Notes under the pieces: generated by a model
Seen by the model: the letters and a program-made list of their open reading frames with translations, nothing else
Database searches by the model: none
What the model was told of the DNA's origin: nothing
Assembly (NCBI GenBank): GCA_000769715.1
Contig: JROS01000025.1
Span: forward strand, 1-33,885
Direction of reading: 5' to 3'
DNA length: 33,885 nucleotides
Origin: Desulfobulbus sp. Tol-SR
Lineage (GTDB): Bacteria > Desulfobacterota > Desulfobulbia > Desulfobulbales > Desulfocapsaceae
Position numbers and translations under genes: made by a program
In this document: positions 8,521 through 17,870 of the stretch, one piece after another
Layout of the letters: each line of letters starts with the position of its first letter
Position numbering within the stretch: the first letter of the stretch is position 1

Positions 8521-9771
8521 ATGGAAGATCTGCTCAAGGTAGACGAGGAAATATATGCCCTGGTGCGGCAGGAAGAAATCCGCCAGTCCCGAAAAATCCG
8601 GCTGATCGCCTCGGAAAACTATGTTTCAACGGCGGTCCTGCAGGCGACCGGTTCGGTCCTGACCAATAAGTACTCGGAGGGGTATCCCGGCAAGCGGTAT
8701 TACGAAGGGCAGCAGATCATCGACCAGGTCGAGACCATCGCCATCGAACGGGCCAAGTCGCTGTTCGGGGCCGAGCATGCCAATGTCCAGCCCTATTCCG
8801 GCTCGCCGGCCAACCTCGCCGTCTATCTCGCCTTTCTCAACTGCGGCGATACCATCCTCGGCATGGCCCTGCCCCATGGCGGCCATCTGACCCACGGCTC
8901 GCCGGTGAGCATTTCCGGCAAGTACTTCAACGCCCAGTCGTACCAGCTCGATCCCGCCACCGGCCTCCTCGACTACGAGGCGATTGCCGAGAAGGCCAGG
9001 AACTGCAAGCCGAAAATCATCGTCGCCGGCCATTCGGCCTATCCGCGGATCCTCGATTTCGCCAGATTCCGCGAGATCGCCGACGAGGTCGGGGCCCTGC
9101 TGATGGTCGACATGGCCCATTTTGCCGGCCTGGTCGCCGGAGGGGCCCATCCCTCCCCGGTGCCATACGCCGACGTGGTCACCACCACCACCCACAAATC
9201 GCTGCGCGGCCCCCGCGGGGCGATGATCCTGTGCCGGGAAAAATACGCCCAGGCCATCGACAAGGCGGTGTTTCCAGGCGTCCAGGGCGGCCCCCACGAC
9301 AACACCACCGCCGCCATCGCCGTCGCCCTGAAGGAGGCGTCGACGAAGGAGTTCCGCCAGTACGCCCGCCAGATCGTCAACAACGCCGCCGCCCTTGCCG
9401 ATACCCTGATGGCCAGAGGCTTCCGGCTGATCACCAACGGCACCGAAAATCACCTGATGCTGGTCGACCTGACTAGCAAGGGCATCTCCGGCAAAAAGGC
9501 CGCCCGGATCCTCGATACCGCCGGCATCGTCCTCAACTGCAACGCCATCCCCTTCGATCCCCGCAAACCCTACGACCCGAGCGGCATCAGGCTGGGGACG
9601 GCGGCGGTGACCTCGCGCGGCTTCAAGGAGACGGAGATGGTCGAGGTCGGCCGGCTGCTCGACCAGGTCATCAGCGATCCGGAGAATGAAGCGACCCACG
9701 CCCGGATCGCTGCCGAGGTCAGGGAACTGTGCTCCGGCTTCCCGGCCCCCGGGCTCGAACACATCGTTTGA
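8521..9771 (+). CDS. glyA: Serine hydroxymethyltransferase
   Basis: A 416-residue PLP enzyme that converts serine and tetrahydrofolate to glycine and 5,10-methylene-THF, feeding one-carbon metabolism. Conserved blocks run the whole length: LIASENY near 28, [15 protein letters not shown] at 49-63, the PLP lysine Lys226 in [14 protein letters not shown], and the C-terminal [13 protein letters not shown]. The length is normal for the family. The ribosome site AAGGAAGG precedes the ATG at good spacing. The gene stands alone, between a long leader with a hairpin-T signal and a very strong terminator, so it is a single transcription unit. Confidence 0.97.
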   Translation: MEDLLKVDEEIYALVRQEEIRQSRKIRLIASENYVSTAVLQATGSVLTNKYSEGYPGKRYYEGQQIIDQVETIAIERAKSLFGAEHANVQPYSGSPANLAVYLAFLNCGDTILGMALPHGGHLTHGSPVSISGKYFNAQSYQLDPATGLLDYEAIAEKARNCKPKIIVAGHSAYPRILDFARFREIADEVGALLMVDMAHFAGLVAGGAHPSPVPYADVVTTTTHKSLRGPRGAMILCREKYAQAIDKAVFPGVQGGPHDNTTAAIAVALKEASTKEFRQYARQIVNNAAALADTLMARGFRLITNGTENHLMLVDLTSKGISGKKAARILDTAGIVLNCNAIPFDPRKPYDPSGIRLGTAAVTSRGFKETEMVEVGRLLDQVISDPENEATHARIAAEVRELCSGFPAPGLEHIV

Positions 9772-9791
9772 CCGCCGCTCTTTTTCGAAAC

Positions 9792-9834
9792 AGAAAGGGG
9801 TTGAAGACCACTGGTCTTCAACCCCTTTCTTTTG
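9792..9834. terminator. Strong terminator after glyA
   Basis: A 19-nt perfect inverted repeat (9792-9810 with 9812-9830, one central base) has A-rich and T-rich flanks on both sides (TCTTTT on the + strand, GTTTCG... on the minus). It begins 20 nt after the glyA stop. The A/T-rich arms mean it can work in both directions. Confidence 0.85.
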
Positions 9835-10045
9835 GCGACGGCATTCAGCATCGCAACGCTTACACTCCCTGCCGATAGGTGCTGAACCTAGTCCCTTTCG
9901 GAAAAAGACGCAGATTAAATTCAGCTTCCAGCCGATTGCGACCGAGCACCGCAATCATCTATATTTTCGAACAAGAAGAGAGAGCCCCCCCTGTCAGCCG
10001 ATGGCAGCCGGTAACGAAGATCATTCCATGCCCAAGGAGATCACA

Positions 10046-11371
10046 GTGAAATACACAAGCCAACTCACCAGCAAGTTGATGTCGTCCAGTGATGCAGTCC
10101 AGATGATCAAATCGAATGACTGGGTGGACTACGCCTGTTTTCTCGCCACGCCCATCACCCTCGACAAGGCCCTTGCCAATCGGGTCGGCGAGGTCGAAAA
10201 CGTCAAGGTCCGCTCCCTCGGCTTTCCCGGTCTGGCGGCGGTAGCCAAGGCCGACCCGGAGGGGAGGAGCTTCTCGTACAACAGCTGGCATTTCACCGGC
10301 GCCGATCGCAAACTCCACGATCAGAAGGTCTGCAACTACATCCCGCTGTGTTACCACGAAGGTCCCGGTTACTACGACAAGGCGGATATCACCACCGATG
10401 TCATGCTGCTCCGCACCACCCCGATGGACAGCAACGGCTACTTCAACTTCGGCGTCTCCAATTCCTTCACCTGGGCCCAGATCCGGGCGGCGAAAAAGAT
10501 CATCGTCGAGGTCAACGAGAACATGCCCTACTGCTACGGCGGATACGAGGAGCGGATTCACATCTCCGAGGTCGACGCCGTGGTCGAAAGCGACAACGAG
10601 GCAATGTTCTGCCTGCCGGAGCCGAAAATCTCCGATATCGACGAGCAGATCGCCGAGATCGTCGTCTCCCGGATCACGGACGGCTCCTGCCTCCAGCTCG
10701 GCATCGGGGCGATGCCCAATGCCATCGGCAAACTGATCGCCAAATCCAATCTGCGCAACCTCGGCGTTCACACCGAGATGCTGTGCGACAGCTTCGTCGA
10801 CATCTACGAGGCCGGCTGCATCGATAACAGCAAGAAGAAAAACGATATCGGCAAGATGGTCTACACCTTCGCCCTCGGGTCGAAGAAAACCTACGAATTC
10901 CTGCATCACAACCCGTCCTGCAGCAGCTACCCGGTCAACTACACCAACAGCCTGGAAAAAATCTCGGCCAATGACCGGGCCATCGCCATCAACAACGCCC
11001 TGGAGATCGACCTCTTCGGCCAGGTGTCGTCGGAATCGAGCGGCACCCGGCATATCTCCGGCACCGGCGGCCAGTTCGACTATACTTATGGCTGCTACCA
11101 TTCCCGCGGCGGCAAGGCGCTGATCTGCCTCAGTTCGTCGGTGGTCGACAAGGACGGCACCAGGCACTCGCGGATCCGGCCCTTCCTCGAGCCGGGCACG
11201 ATCACCACCCTGCCCCGGGTCTTTGTCAATTATGTGGTCACCGAGTACGGGATCGTCAACCTCAAGGGCAAATCGACCTGGGAACGGGCCCAGGCCCTGG
11301 TCTCGATCGCCCATCCGGATTTCCGCGAGGAACTGACCGAGAAGGCCAAGATGATGAACATCCAGATGTAA
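10046..11371 (+). CDS. Acetyl-CoA hydrolase/transferase family CoA-transferase
   Basis: A 441-residue class I-like CoA-transferase of the butyryl-CoA:acetate / 4-hydroxybutyrate CoA-transferase group. It would move CoA between an acyl-CoA and a free acid through a glutamyl-CoA thioester. Seen motifs are EVNENMPYCYGG with IHISEVD, QLGIGAMPNAIG, the probable catalytic Glu244 in GVHTEML, SSESSGTRHISGTGGQFDY, GGKALICL, and the C-terminal VTEYGIVNLKGKS with IAHPDFRE. I choose GTG at 10046 because a near-perfect AAGGAGA lies five nt before it, and the protein then begins like its relatives. An ATG six codons earlier lacks a ribosome site. It is monocistronic, between two terminators. Confidence 0.87.
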   Translation: MKYTSQLTSKLMSSSDAVQMIKSNDWVDYACFLATPITLDKALANRVGEVENVKVRSLGFPGLAAVAKADPEGRSFSYNSWHFTGADRKLHDQKVCNYIPLCYHEGPGYYDKADITTDVMLLRTTPMDSNGYFNFGVSNSFTWAQIRAAKKIIVEVNENMPYCYGGYEERIHISEVDAVVESDNEAMFCLPEPKISDIDEQIAEIVVSRITDGSCLQLGIGAMPNAIGKLIAKSNLRNLGVHTEMLCDSFVDIYEAGCIDNSKKKNDIGKMVYTFALGSKKTYEFLHHNPSCSSYPVNYTNSLEKISANDRAIAINNALEIDLFGQVSSESSGTRHISGTGGQFDYTYGCYHSRGGKALICLSSSVVDKDGTRHSRIRPFLEPGTITTLPRVFVNYVVTEYGIVNLKGKSTWERAQALVSIAHPDFREELTEKAKMMNIQM

Positions 11372-11421
11372 GACCCGCTCTCATCCGGGCGCCTCCCTCC
11401 TCCGAGGCGCCGCGGGTCTTT
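11372..11421 (+). terminator. Terminator after the CoA-transferase
   Basis: GACCCGC (11372-11378) pairs with GCGGGTC (11412-11418), and inside it GGCGCCTC (11388-11395) pairs with GAGGCGCC (11404-11411). A short TTT follows. It starts one base after the stop codon. Confidence 0.65.
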
Positions 11422-11777
11422 ACCGGAAATGAAGGGAAAGGGCTGTGCCGGTTCTCCTCACTGCATGTCAAGTCCACCTGCCCAGACTGCACCCGGCAGG
11501 CCTGGACCCTTCATTCTTTTCCGCTGCATCGCCACCGTTTTTCCCCTTGCCCGCCGTCGCGATCATCCTGCGGCACCCGGTTTTTCCCTCGATCCCGCAG
11601 GCCCGGGACGGCCATGAAGGCGGGAGGACGATCGCCGCTTTCCCGCTCCAACGATTTCTGTTACAGATACTCTTACCGCGTTTGCCGGAGGTTGTTCCAG
11701 CGCTTGCGGCCCCTGACGATCGCCGGCGGTCCGCCGGCGGCAGGGGAAAGCGGCCACAGGTAGTGGAGGGAGGACAT
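11422..11777. other. Intergenic region before the sensor kinase
   Basis: About 355 nt with no gene I can support. The kinase frame stays open upstream through this stretch, but the translation is unlike any domain and the only good ribosome site (GGAGGGAGGAC) lies just before 11778. I found no convincing promoter. Confidence 0.4.
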
Positions 11778-13982
11778 ATGTTTGCAGGCACACGGATTCG
11801 GAACAAGCTCCTCTTTTCCTACTCGCTGCTCTTCATCCTGTCGCTGTCCATCGGTTTCGCCACCGTCTATGTGATCGTCCGCGACACGATCACGACCAAC
11901 ATCGAGAGCGAACTGCACAACACCACGACCTCGATCAACAACCTGGTGGGCAACGCCGCCACCGCTTCGATCAAAAACTACCTGCGCGGCATCGCCGAAA
12001 AAAACCTCGAGATCGTCGACACGTTCTATCGCGCTCAGCAGCGCGGGCTGCTGAGCGAGGCGGAGGCGAAGGAACGGGCCGCCGCCATCCTCCACAGCCA
12101 GACCGTCGGCAAGTCCGGGTACATCTACTGTCTCGACGGCAATGGCATCGTCGTCGTCCATCCGCAGAAGGCCGTGCTCGGCAGCGATGTCTCGGAGTAT
12201 TCCTTCGTCCGCGATCTGCAGACGAAGAAACGCGGTTACCTCGAATACGACTGGAAAAATCCCGATGATCCGGCGGCCCGGCCGAAGGCCCTGTACATGG
12301 TCCACTTCGAGCCATGGGACTGGATCATCTCGGTATCCGCCTACCGGGAGGAGTTCAAGGGGCTGGTCAATGTCGACGATTTCAAGAAGAGCGTCCTCGA
12401 CCTCAAATTCGGCCAGACCGGCTACGCCTTCATCCTCGACAGCAAGGGCAATGCGATCATCCACCCGAAGCTCGAGGGGGCCAACATCCTGACCCACGCG
12501 GGGATACCCAACGAGGCGCTGACCACGATCCTCAAGGAAAAAAACGGCCAGATCGTCTATCCGTGGAAGAACCCCGGCGAGACCAGGGCTCGCGACAAGC
12601 TGTGCATCTTCACCTATATCGACGATTATGACTGGATCGTCGCCGCCGCCAGCTACCACGACGAATTCTTCGGACCGCTGAAGACCATCGGCAGCCTGAC
12701 CCTGGCGACCTTCGTCATCACGCTGATCCTGATCCTGACGCTGACCGTGAAGCTCAGCAACTCGATCACCACTCCCCTGCAGCGGTTGATGAACCACTTC
12801 GACAATGCCAGCCGCGGCGATTTCAGCCTGCGGATGACGACGGCCGCCAGCGATGAGATCGGTCAGCTCGCCGGTTACTTCAACCGCTTCATGGAACAGC
12901 TCACCGACTACAGCAGCAACCTGACACGGCAGATAGAGGTCCGCCGGGAGACCGAAAACAGCCTGCGCGAAAACGAGCAGCGCTATCGCTCGGTGATGGA
13001 ATCGGCTGCCGATCCGATCGTCATCTACGACATGGAAGGAAAGGTGACCTATTTCAATCCCGCCTTCGAATCGGTCTTCGGCTGGCGCCTGGAGGAGTGC
13101 CTCGGTCACCGGATGGACCACTTCGTGCCGGAAGAAAACTGGCCGGAGACCACGGTGATGATCAACACCATCAAGAACGGCGGGATCCTGCCGGCCACCG
13201 AGACCCAGCGCTACACCAAATCCGGCGACATCCGCTCCGTCAGCATCAGCGGGGCGGCATTCCGGGACCACAACCGGAAACCTGCCGGCAGCGTCATCAT
13301 CCTCCGCGACGTCACCGAACAAAAGCGGTTGACCAACCTGCTGATGGATATCGGCGACAATATCCGCCAGACCATCGGCCAGGACCTCCATGACGATCTC
13401 TGTCCGCACCTGATCGGCATCGGCGGCCTGGCCTCGGCGCTGAAGGCGACGATCGGCGACGAGAACGGCAAGGCCGTCTTCCTGGCGGAAAAGATCATCG
13501 AGCTGATCGACGAGGCCACCGCCAAGGCCCGCGGTCTGGCCCGGGGACTCTGCCCCGTCCACCTGGTTTCCTACGGCCTGCAGTCGGCACTGGGCGAAAT
13601 CGCCGACCACACCCGGATGACGGCCGACATCCGCTGCACCTTCAAAGGTGACGAATCTCTCACCTTCACCAACAACACCCTTGCGACACACCTCTATTAT
13701 ATCGTACAAGAAGCAGTGAACAATGCGGTGAAGCACGCCGCCGCCACGGCCATCAACATCTCGCTGACCAGAAAGGAAGGCTACATCCACCTGCGGATCA
13801 CCGATAACGGCCGGGGGATCGGCGAGCGCCGGGGCGGAATGGGGATCGGCATGCAGCTGATGAAATACCGGGTCCTGGCCATCGGCGCCTTCCTGGAGAT
13901 CACCAGCGCCGAGGATGCCGGAACGACCGTCCATGTCGTCTTGAAGACCCCGGAAGACGAACCCGACAACATCAACGGCTGA
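11778..13982 (+). CDS. Membrane Cache-HAMP-PAS sensor histidine kinase (NarL type)
   Basis: A 734-residue inner-membrane kinase. TM1 is at ~11-34. A periplasmic double-Cache sensor spans ~40-300, with two matching motifs, GKSGYIYCLDGNGIVVVHP (~112) and GQTGYAFILDSKGNAIIHP (~222). TM2 is at ~304-323, HAMP ~324-378, PAS ~401-515, a HisKA_3 dimerisation domain with phospho-acceptor His538 in GQDLHDDLCPHL, and HATPase ~640-730 (EAVNNAVKHA, DNGRGIG, GMGIGMQLM). Cache domains bind small extracellular ligands such as organic acids or amino acids; the ligand here is unknown. The start at 11778 has GGAGGGAGGAC just upstream. The stop is eight nt before a NarL-type regulator, its obvious partner. Confidence 0.9.
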   Translation: MFAGTRIRNKLLFSYSLLFILSLSIGFATVYVIVRDTITTNIESELHNTTTSINNLVGNAATASIKNYLRGIAEKNLEIVDTFYRAQQRGLLSEAEAKERAAAILHSQTVGKSGYIYCLDGNGIVVVHPQKAVLGSDVSEYSFVRDLQTKKRGYLEYDWKNPDDPAARPKALYMVHFEPWDWIISVSAYREEFKGLVNVDDFKKSVLDLKFGQTGYAFILDSKGNAIIHPKLEGANILTHAGIPNEALTTILKEKNGQIVYPWKNPGETRARDKLCIFTYIDDYDWIVAAASYHDEFFGPLKTIGSLTLATFVITLILILTLTVKLSNSITTPLQRLMNHFDNASRGDFSLRMTTAASDEIGQLAGYFNRFMEQLTDYSSNLTRQIEVRRETENSLRENEQRYRSVMESAADPIVIYDMEGKVTYFNPAFESVFGWRLEECLGHRMDHFVPEENWPETTVMINTIKNGGILPATETQRYTKSGDIRSVSISGAAFRDHNRKPAGSVIILRDVTEQKRLTNLLMDIGDNIRQTIGQDLHDDLCPHLIGIGGLASALKATIGDENGKAVFLAEKIIELIDEATAKARGLARGLCPVHLVSYGLQSALGEIADHTRMTADIRCTFKGDESLTFTNNTLATHLYYIVQEAVNNAVKHAAATAINISLTRKEGYIHLRITDNGRGIGERRGGMGIGMQLMKYRVLAIGAFLEITSAEDAGTTVHVVLKTPEDEPDNING

Positions 13983-13990
13983 GGAGCACG

Positions 13991-14653
13991 ATGCCTCCGC
14001 GCAAGAAAAGCAGGATTCTGATCATCGACGACCACCCGATCTTCTGTCTCGGCATGAGCGAATTGATCAACAAGGAAGAGGATCTCGAGGTCTGCGGCAG
14101 TGTCGAGTCGATGAAGAAGGCCTGCGCCGCGATCGACGACCTCAAGCCGGACCTGGTGGTGGTCGACATCTCGCTGAAGGACGGCAACGGCATCGATCTG
14201 GTCCAGGAGATCAAGAAATCGCACGAGGGCCTGCCGATGCTGGTGCTGTCGATGTACGACGAATCGCTCTACGCCGAGCGGGCGCTGATGGCCGGGGCCA
14301 GCGGCTATATCATGAAGCAGGAGGCGATCCACAAGGTCGTCGAGGCGATCCGCCACATCCTCGGCGGCGACATCTACGCCAGCATCACCGTCAAGGAGAA
14401 AGTGTTCAAGCGGCTGACCTCGCAGCATGCCGGCGACAACCGGTCGCCGCTGGACATTCTCACCAATCGCGAGCTCGAGGTTCTGCGCCTGATCGGCGAG
14501 GGCTGTTCAACCAAGGAAATCGCCGACCGCCTGCACCTCAGCATCAAGACCATCGGCACCTACCGCGAAAATCTCAAGGAGAAGCTGAAACTCAAGCACT
14601 TCACCGGGCTGGTCAAGTTCGCGGTCCACTGGTCGAACAAGATCATGCAGTAG
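13991..14653 (+). CDS. NarL/LuxR-type response regulator
   Basis: A 220-residue regulator. The receiver domain (~7-125) has the acidic pair Asp15-Asp16 in ILIIDDHP, the phospho-acceptor Asp in VVVDISLKDG, Ser in MLVLSMYDE and Lys in GYIMKQE. A LuxR-type helix-turn-helix covers ~150-210 (LTNRELEVLRLIGEGCSTKEIADRL, SIKTIGTYRENL). GAGGAG gives a good ribosome site. It lies eight nt after the kinase gene and should be its cognate DNA-binding output. Targets are unknown; the stress protein downstream has its own promoter but could be one. Confidence 0.92.
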   Translation: MPPRKKSRILIIDDHPIFCLGMSELINKEEDLEVCGSVESMKKACAAIDDLKPDLVVVDISLKDGNGIDLVQEIKKSHEGLPMLVLSMYDESLYAERALMAGASGYIMKQEAIHKVVEAIRHILGGDIYASITVKEKVFKRLTSQHAGDNRSPLDILTNRELEVLRLIGEGCSTKEIADRLHLSIKTIGTYRENLKEKLKLKHFTGLVKFAVHWSNKIMQ

Positions 14654-14700
14654 CCGGCCGGCACAAGCGGTGCCGAATCCCCCTGCTGCGGCGCCGGGGA

Positions 14701-14729
14701 TTGAGAAGATCGAATCCTTCTGCTACAAT
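14701..14729 (+). promoter_or_regulatory. Sigma70 promoter for the universal stress protein
   Basis: TTGAGA at 14701-14706 is separated by exactly 17 nt from TACAAT at 14724-14729, with TGC just before the -10 (extended -10). The predicted transcription start is near 14736, giving a leader of about 70 nt. Confidence 0.65.
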
Positions 14730-14806
14730 CCGGCTCGCGAGCAACCATCCCGCAACCCGCTCTTCCCGCCCGATTCTCAAACCTTTAAACCCAACGGAGC
14801 GATGCG

Positions 14807-15223
14807 ATGAAAAAAATCCTGCTGGCGGTCGACGGTTCCGACCACTCGGCGAAAGTGCTCGAGACCGCGATCGAATACGCCAGACTGATGGGCGCAATGA
14901 TCCTCTTCGTCTACTGCCACGAAAAATTCCCGGCGATCCTCGGCGAACCCTACCGCAACAGGGAAATCGTCAAGATCCTGGATGAGAGCGAAAAAGTGGT
15001 GACCCCGTTCCTGCAGCGCCTCGCGGTCGAGAATATCCCCTTCGAGGACCGGATCATGGAAGAACCGGCGGCCAAAAGGATCACCGACATCGCCGAAATC
15101 GAAAAGTGCGATCTGATCGTCATGGGGTCGCGCGGCCTGAGCAACCTGGCGAGCCTGGTCGTCGGCAGCGTCACCCACCGGGTTCTGCAGACGGCCCCCT
15201 GCTCGGTCCTGGTCGTCCGCTAG
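14807..15223 (+). CDS. Universal stress protein, UspA family
   Basis: A 138-residue cytoplasmic protein with the nucleotide-binding Usp fold. It begins KKILLAVDGSDHS and ends with the ATP-binding signature GSRGLSNLASLVVGSVTHRVL, then APCSVLVV. ATP-binding Usp proteins act in stress survival and in dormancy, usually as dimers. A clear sigma70 promoter lies just upstream, so it is probably expressed apart from the two-component pair before it. The thioesterase gene follows after 73 nt and may be co-transcribed. Confidence 0.9.
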   Translation: MKKILLAVDGSDHSAKVLETAIEYARLMGAMILFVYCHEKFPAILGEPYRNREIVKILDESEKVVTPFLQRLAVENIPFEDRIMEEPAAKRITDIAEIEKCDLIVMGSRGLSNLASLVVGSVTHRVLQTAPCSVLVVR

Positions 15224-15296
15224 GGCGGTAACCGAAAAACGTCGCGACCCGGGTCACCCGCCGGTGGTCATCGCAGTCTGGAGAAAAAGGAGAAAG

Positions 15297-15764
15297 ATGG
15301 AAAAGAAAACGGACCTGCAGGACATGCTGAACCAGCTGGGGGAAACCTACCAGAATCGGATGCCCTTTCATCGCCTGCTCGGCATCCGCATCGTCAGCCT
15401 GACCCCGGACGATGTCCGGGTCAGGATTGATATGCGGGAGGAGTTGATCGGCAATTTCGTCCGCCGGATTCTCCATGGCGGCGTCATCTCGGCGGTCCTC
15501 GACCTGACCGGCGGCCTCATCGCCTTTGCCGAACTGGTGAAGCACCTGGGAGCGGTGCCGCCCGACGAACTGGCCAAACGCTTCGCCCGGGCCGGCACCA
15601 TCGACATGCGGGTCGATTATCTGCGCCGGGGCACGGGCGAGTACTTTATCGCCACGGGCTCGGTCCTGCGCCGGGGCAACAAGGTCGCGGTGATCCGGAC
15701 CGAATTGGTGAACGACCAAGACCTGCTGATCGCCGCCGGCACCGGCACCTATCTGATCATCTGA
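15297..15764 (+). CDS. YigI/PaaI-like hot-dog thioesterase
   Basis: A 155-residue single hot-dog protein. The block FHRLLGIRIVSLTPDDVRVR, then ILHGGVISAVLDLTGG (the hot-dog helix with the GG/D active-site region) and a C-terminal strand ending AAGTGTYLI, match the YigI/PaaI-type acyl-CoA thioesterases. It probably hydrolyses medium-chain or aryl acyl-CoAs to free acid and CoA. The start at 15297 has AAAAGGAG seven nt upstream; the frame is open a further 11 codons but without a ribosome site. It converges with the AOR gene. Confidence 0.8.
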   Translation: MEKKTDLQDMLNQLGETYQNRMPFHRLLGIRIVSLTPDDVRVRIDMREELIGNFVRRILHGGVISAVLDLTGGLIAFAELVKHLGAVPPDELAKRFARAGTIDMRVDYLRRGTGEYFIATGSVLRRGNKVAVIRTELVNDQDLLIAAGTGTYLII

Positions 15765-15846
15765 TCCGGCCCCGGTGGCGTGAGCCGCCGCCGGCAGGGA
15801 AAACCGCGTTTTCTCGACGTCCCGCCTCCCCCGCCGGGGCGTCACG

Positions 15847-15884
15847 GAGATGATTCTCCCGTTACGTTCCGGAAAAATCATCTC
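15847..15884. terminator. Possible hairpin between convergent genes
   Basis: GAGATGATT (15847-15855) is repeated in inverted form as AATCATCTC (15876-15884) with an A-run just inside the right arm. It lies in the short gap between the convergent thioesterase and AOR genes. The 20-nt loop makes it weak. Confidence 0.3.
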
Positions 15885-15912
15885 GCATGGACGCCTGTCC
15901 CGTTGACCGGGA

Positions 15913-17640
15913 TCAGAAATTCCAGAAGGAATCGATGGCGGCGTTGTCGATATCCCACACCACGTTGTGCGGGGCGATCGGCTCGGTGCGGAAGAACTCC
16001 GGCAGCCGGTCGTCGTGGCTGGTAAAACCGGCGGCCAGGTTGAAGGCCCGTTCGATCTTGAGGATCGTCTTGCCGAGGTTGGTGACGTCGTCGGCCGTCA
16101 GGGCGATGCCGAACCGGGCGTTGATCATGTCGATCAGCGCCGGCAGGCAGTTGGCGTCATCGAGGGCGGCGAAGGCGATGAACAGGCACATCCCGGTCGA
16201 GTCGATGGCGGCGGTGGCGATCTGGAGATTGCGCGACAGCTCGACCTGACCCTCGTTGCTGAGCGGATCGAGCTTGCCGCCGACCCCGAGGATATTGGTG
16301 GCGATGGTGTAGCCCATGGTGTGGTCCGCCCCCTGGGTCGAGGTGGCGTAGGTGATCCCGATTCCCTTGATCGCCCGCGGATCGTAGGCGGGAATGGCCT
16401 GGTTCTTGACGGTCGGCACACGGGTGATGCCGAAGGCCCGGCCGACGGCGCCGGCGCCGCCGCCGATGATCCGGCCGATGCCGGTGCCCCGGCCGACCTC
16501 CTCGCGCAGCATCCGGCAGACCTCGGCGCCGTCGCCGAACGGCAGCACCCCCGCCTCCATCGCCACCCCGAAGGCCACCGAGGTCTCGATGGTGTCGAGC
16601 CCGAGATCGTCCATGATATGGTCGGCCTCGGCGATATGGTCGAGATCGTCGACGCAGCAATTGGCCCCCATGGCCCAGATCGACTCGTACTCAAAGCCCG
16701 AGGTCAGGTATTTCTTGTCTCTGTTGTTGTAGAGCTGCGAGCAGTTGATGACGCACCCCGGATGGCAGTTGTGCTTCGGCTTGCCGTCCCGGGCGACGAT
16801 GGTGTCGTACATGGTCTCGCCGGAGATCTTCTCGTGACCGGCAAACTGGCCGGAGGTGAAGTTCCGGGTCGGCAGGCCGCCGGCCTCGTTGATGATATTG
16901 ACCAGGACATTGGTGCCGTACTGGCCCAGGGCCTGGCTGATGGGGTTGTCGATGAGGGCCTTGGCGAAGGCCCGGCTGGCGGCGAGGAAATCCTCGGGCC
17001 GGGCGATCTCGACCTTGGCCTCGCTGGCCTCGATCGCGATGAACTTGATTCCCTTGGAACCCATCACCGCCCCGAGTCCGCCGCGGCCGCAGGAACGGAT
17101 CCGCGAGCCCGGGTCCTTGACCGAGATGTTGGCGGCGGTCATCTTCATCTCGCCGGCCGGACCGATGGAGATCACCCCGAATTTCTCACCCAGCCTCGCA
17201 TTCAGGATCTGGACCACCTCGTAATTGCCCTTGCCGATCAGTTCCGCCTCGGCGGTGATCGTCACCCCGGCGGCGGTCACCTGCAGTCCGTACCAGGTGT
17301 CGGATTGCGGCTTGCCTTCGATGATCAGCGCCTTGACCCCCAACCGGGCCAGCAGCTGGGCGGCGGTACCACCGGAGTTGGCCTCCTTGATGGTGCCGGT
17401 CAGCGGGCTCTTGGCGCCGCAGGACAGACGGCCGGAATTGGCGGCCTGGGTGCCGGAGAGCAGGCCCGGCGCGATCACCAGTTTGTTGCCGACCCCGAGG
17501 GGGTGGCAGGTCGGTTCCACTTCGGCGGCGATCACCGTGGATGTCAATCCCCGGCCGCCGAGTCCCATCCATGCCGCCGGGACCTCTTCGATCACGGCGC
17601 TCAGATCGGTCATGTTGACACGAAAAATTTTGTCGGCCAT
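15913..17640 (-). CDS. Aldehyde:ferredoxin oxidoreductase family
   Basis: A 575-residue tungsten/molybdenum bis-pterin enzyme that oxidises aldehydes to carboxylic acids while reducing ferredoxin. N-terminal cofactor-binding blocks (GLGGRGLTS, GTQAANSGRLSCG) and SCGRGGLGAVMGSKGIK near 185-199 are classic. Candidate Fe4S4 ligands are Cys292, Cys296 and Cys300 (HNCHPGCVINCS) and Cys485 in DSTGMCLF. The CxxxCxxxC spacing differs from the CxxCxxxC of Pyrococcus AOR. YATSTQGADHTMGY is the conserved region near the active site. I use ATG 17640 with GAGGA upstream, not the TTG at 17655. It follows Fe-ADH 1 on the same strand about 415 nt downstream, fitting two-step alcohol oxidation; a shared transcript is uncertain because repeats lie between. 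Confidence 0.9.
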   Translation of the reverse strand: MADKIFRVNMTDLSAVIEEVPAAWMGLGGRGLTSTVIAAEVEPTCHPLGVGNKLVIAPGLLSGTQAANSGRLSCGAKSPLTGTIKEANSGGTAAQLLARLGVKALIIEGKPQSDTWYGLQVTAAGVTITAEAELIGKGNYEVVQILNARLGEKFGVISIGPAGEMKMTAANISVKDPGSRIRSCGRGGLGAVMGSKGIKFIAIEASEAKVEIARPEDFLAASRAFAKALIDNPISQALGQYGTNVLVNIINEAGGLPTRNFTSGQFAGHEKISGETMYDTIVARDGKPKHNCHPGCVINCSQLYNNRDKKYLTSGFEYESIWAMGANCCVDDLDHIAEADHIMDDLGLDTIETSVAFGVAMEAGVLPFGDGAEVCRMLREEVGRGTGIGRIIGGGAGAVGRAFGITRVPTVKNQAIPAYDPRAIKGIGITYATSTQGADHTMGYTIATNILGVGGKLDPLSNEGQVELSRNLQIATAAIDSTGMCLFIAFAALDDANCLPALIDMINARFGIALTADDVTNLGKTILKIERAFNLAAGFTSHDDRLPEFFRTEPIAPHNVVWDIDNAAIDSFWNF

Positions 17641-17798
17641 TGCGTATTTCCTCAATAAATTTCAAACCCTCAGCGGGGATATGTCCAGGCGCTGAACTTC
17701 GCCTTGTGGTTCACACTATTTTTTTCGAGCCCTTTGCAGAATGACAGACCAATACCGTATGTCCCTCTCGTATCTCGGAGGACCGACATAATGTATGT

Positions 17799-17870
17799 TG
17801 TCATTTCGAGCGATAGCGAGAAATCTCGGTTTTCCGGACGATGAGATTTCTCCCTGCGGTCGAAATGACA
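17799..17870. repeat. Dispersed palindromic repeat, copy 1
   Basis: TGTCATTTCGAGCG...GAGAAATCTC at 17799-17827 is matched by an inverted, slightly diverged arm at 17843-17870, with a 15-nt loop. The same arm recurs near 28.9 and 29.9 kb. It can form a long imperfect stem of about 28 pairs, like a REP/BIME or a small MITE. Confidence 0.75.

Noticed and set aside
8626-9954. 442-codon minus-strand frame opposite glyA
   Set aside because: It runs through the glyA terminator hairpin and shows no domain; glyA is certain.
11673-13934. 753-codon open frame on the minus strand opposite the sensor kinase
   Set aside because: It is an antisense shadow of a well-supported kinase, with no ribosome site and no recognisable domains; long antisense frames are expected at this GC content.
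15967-17658. 563-codon plus-strand frame opposite the aldehyde oxidoreductase
   Set aside because: It is an antisense shadow of a gene with intact family motifs along its full length.
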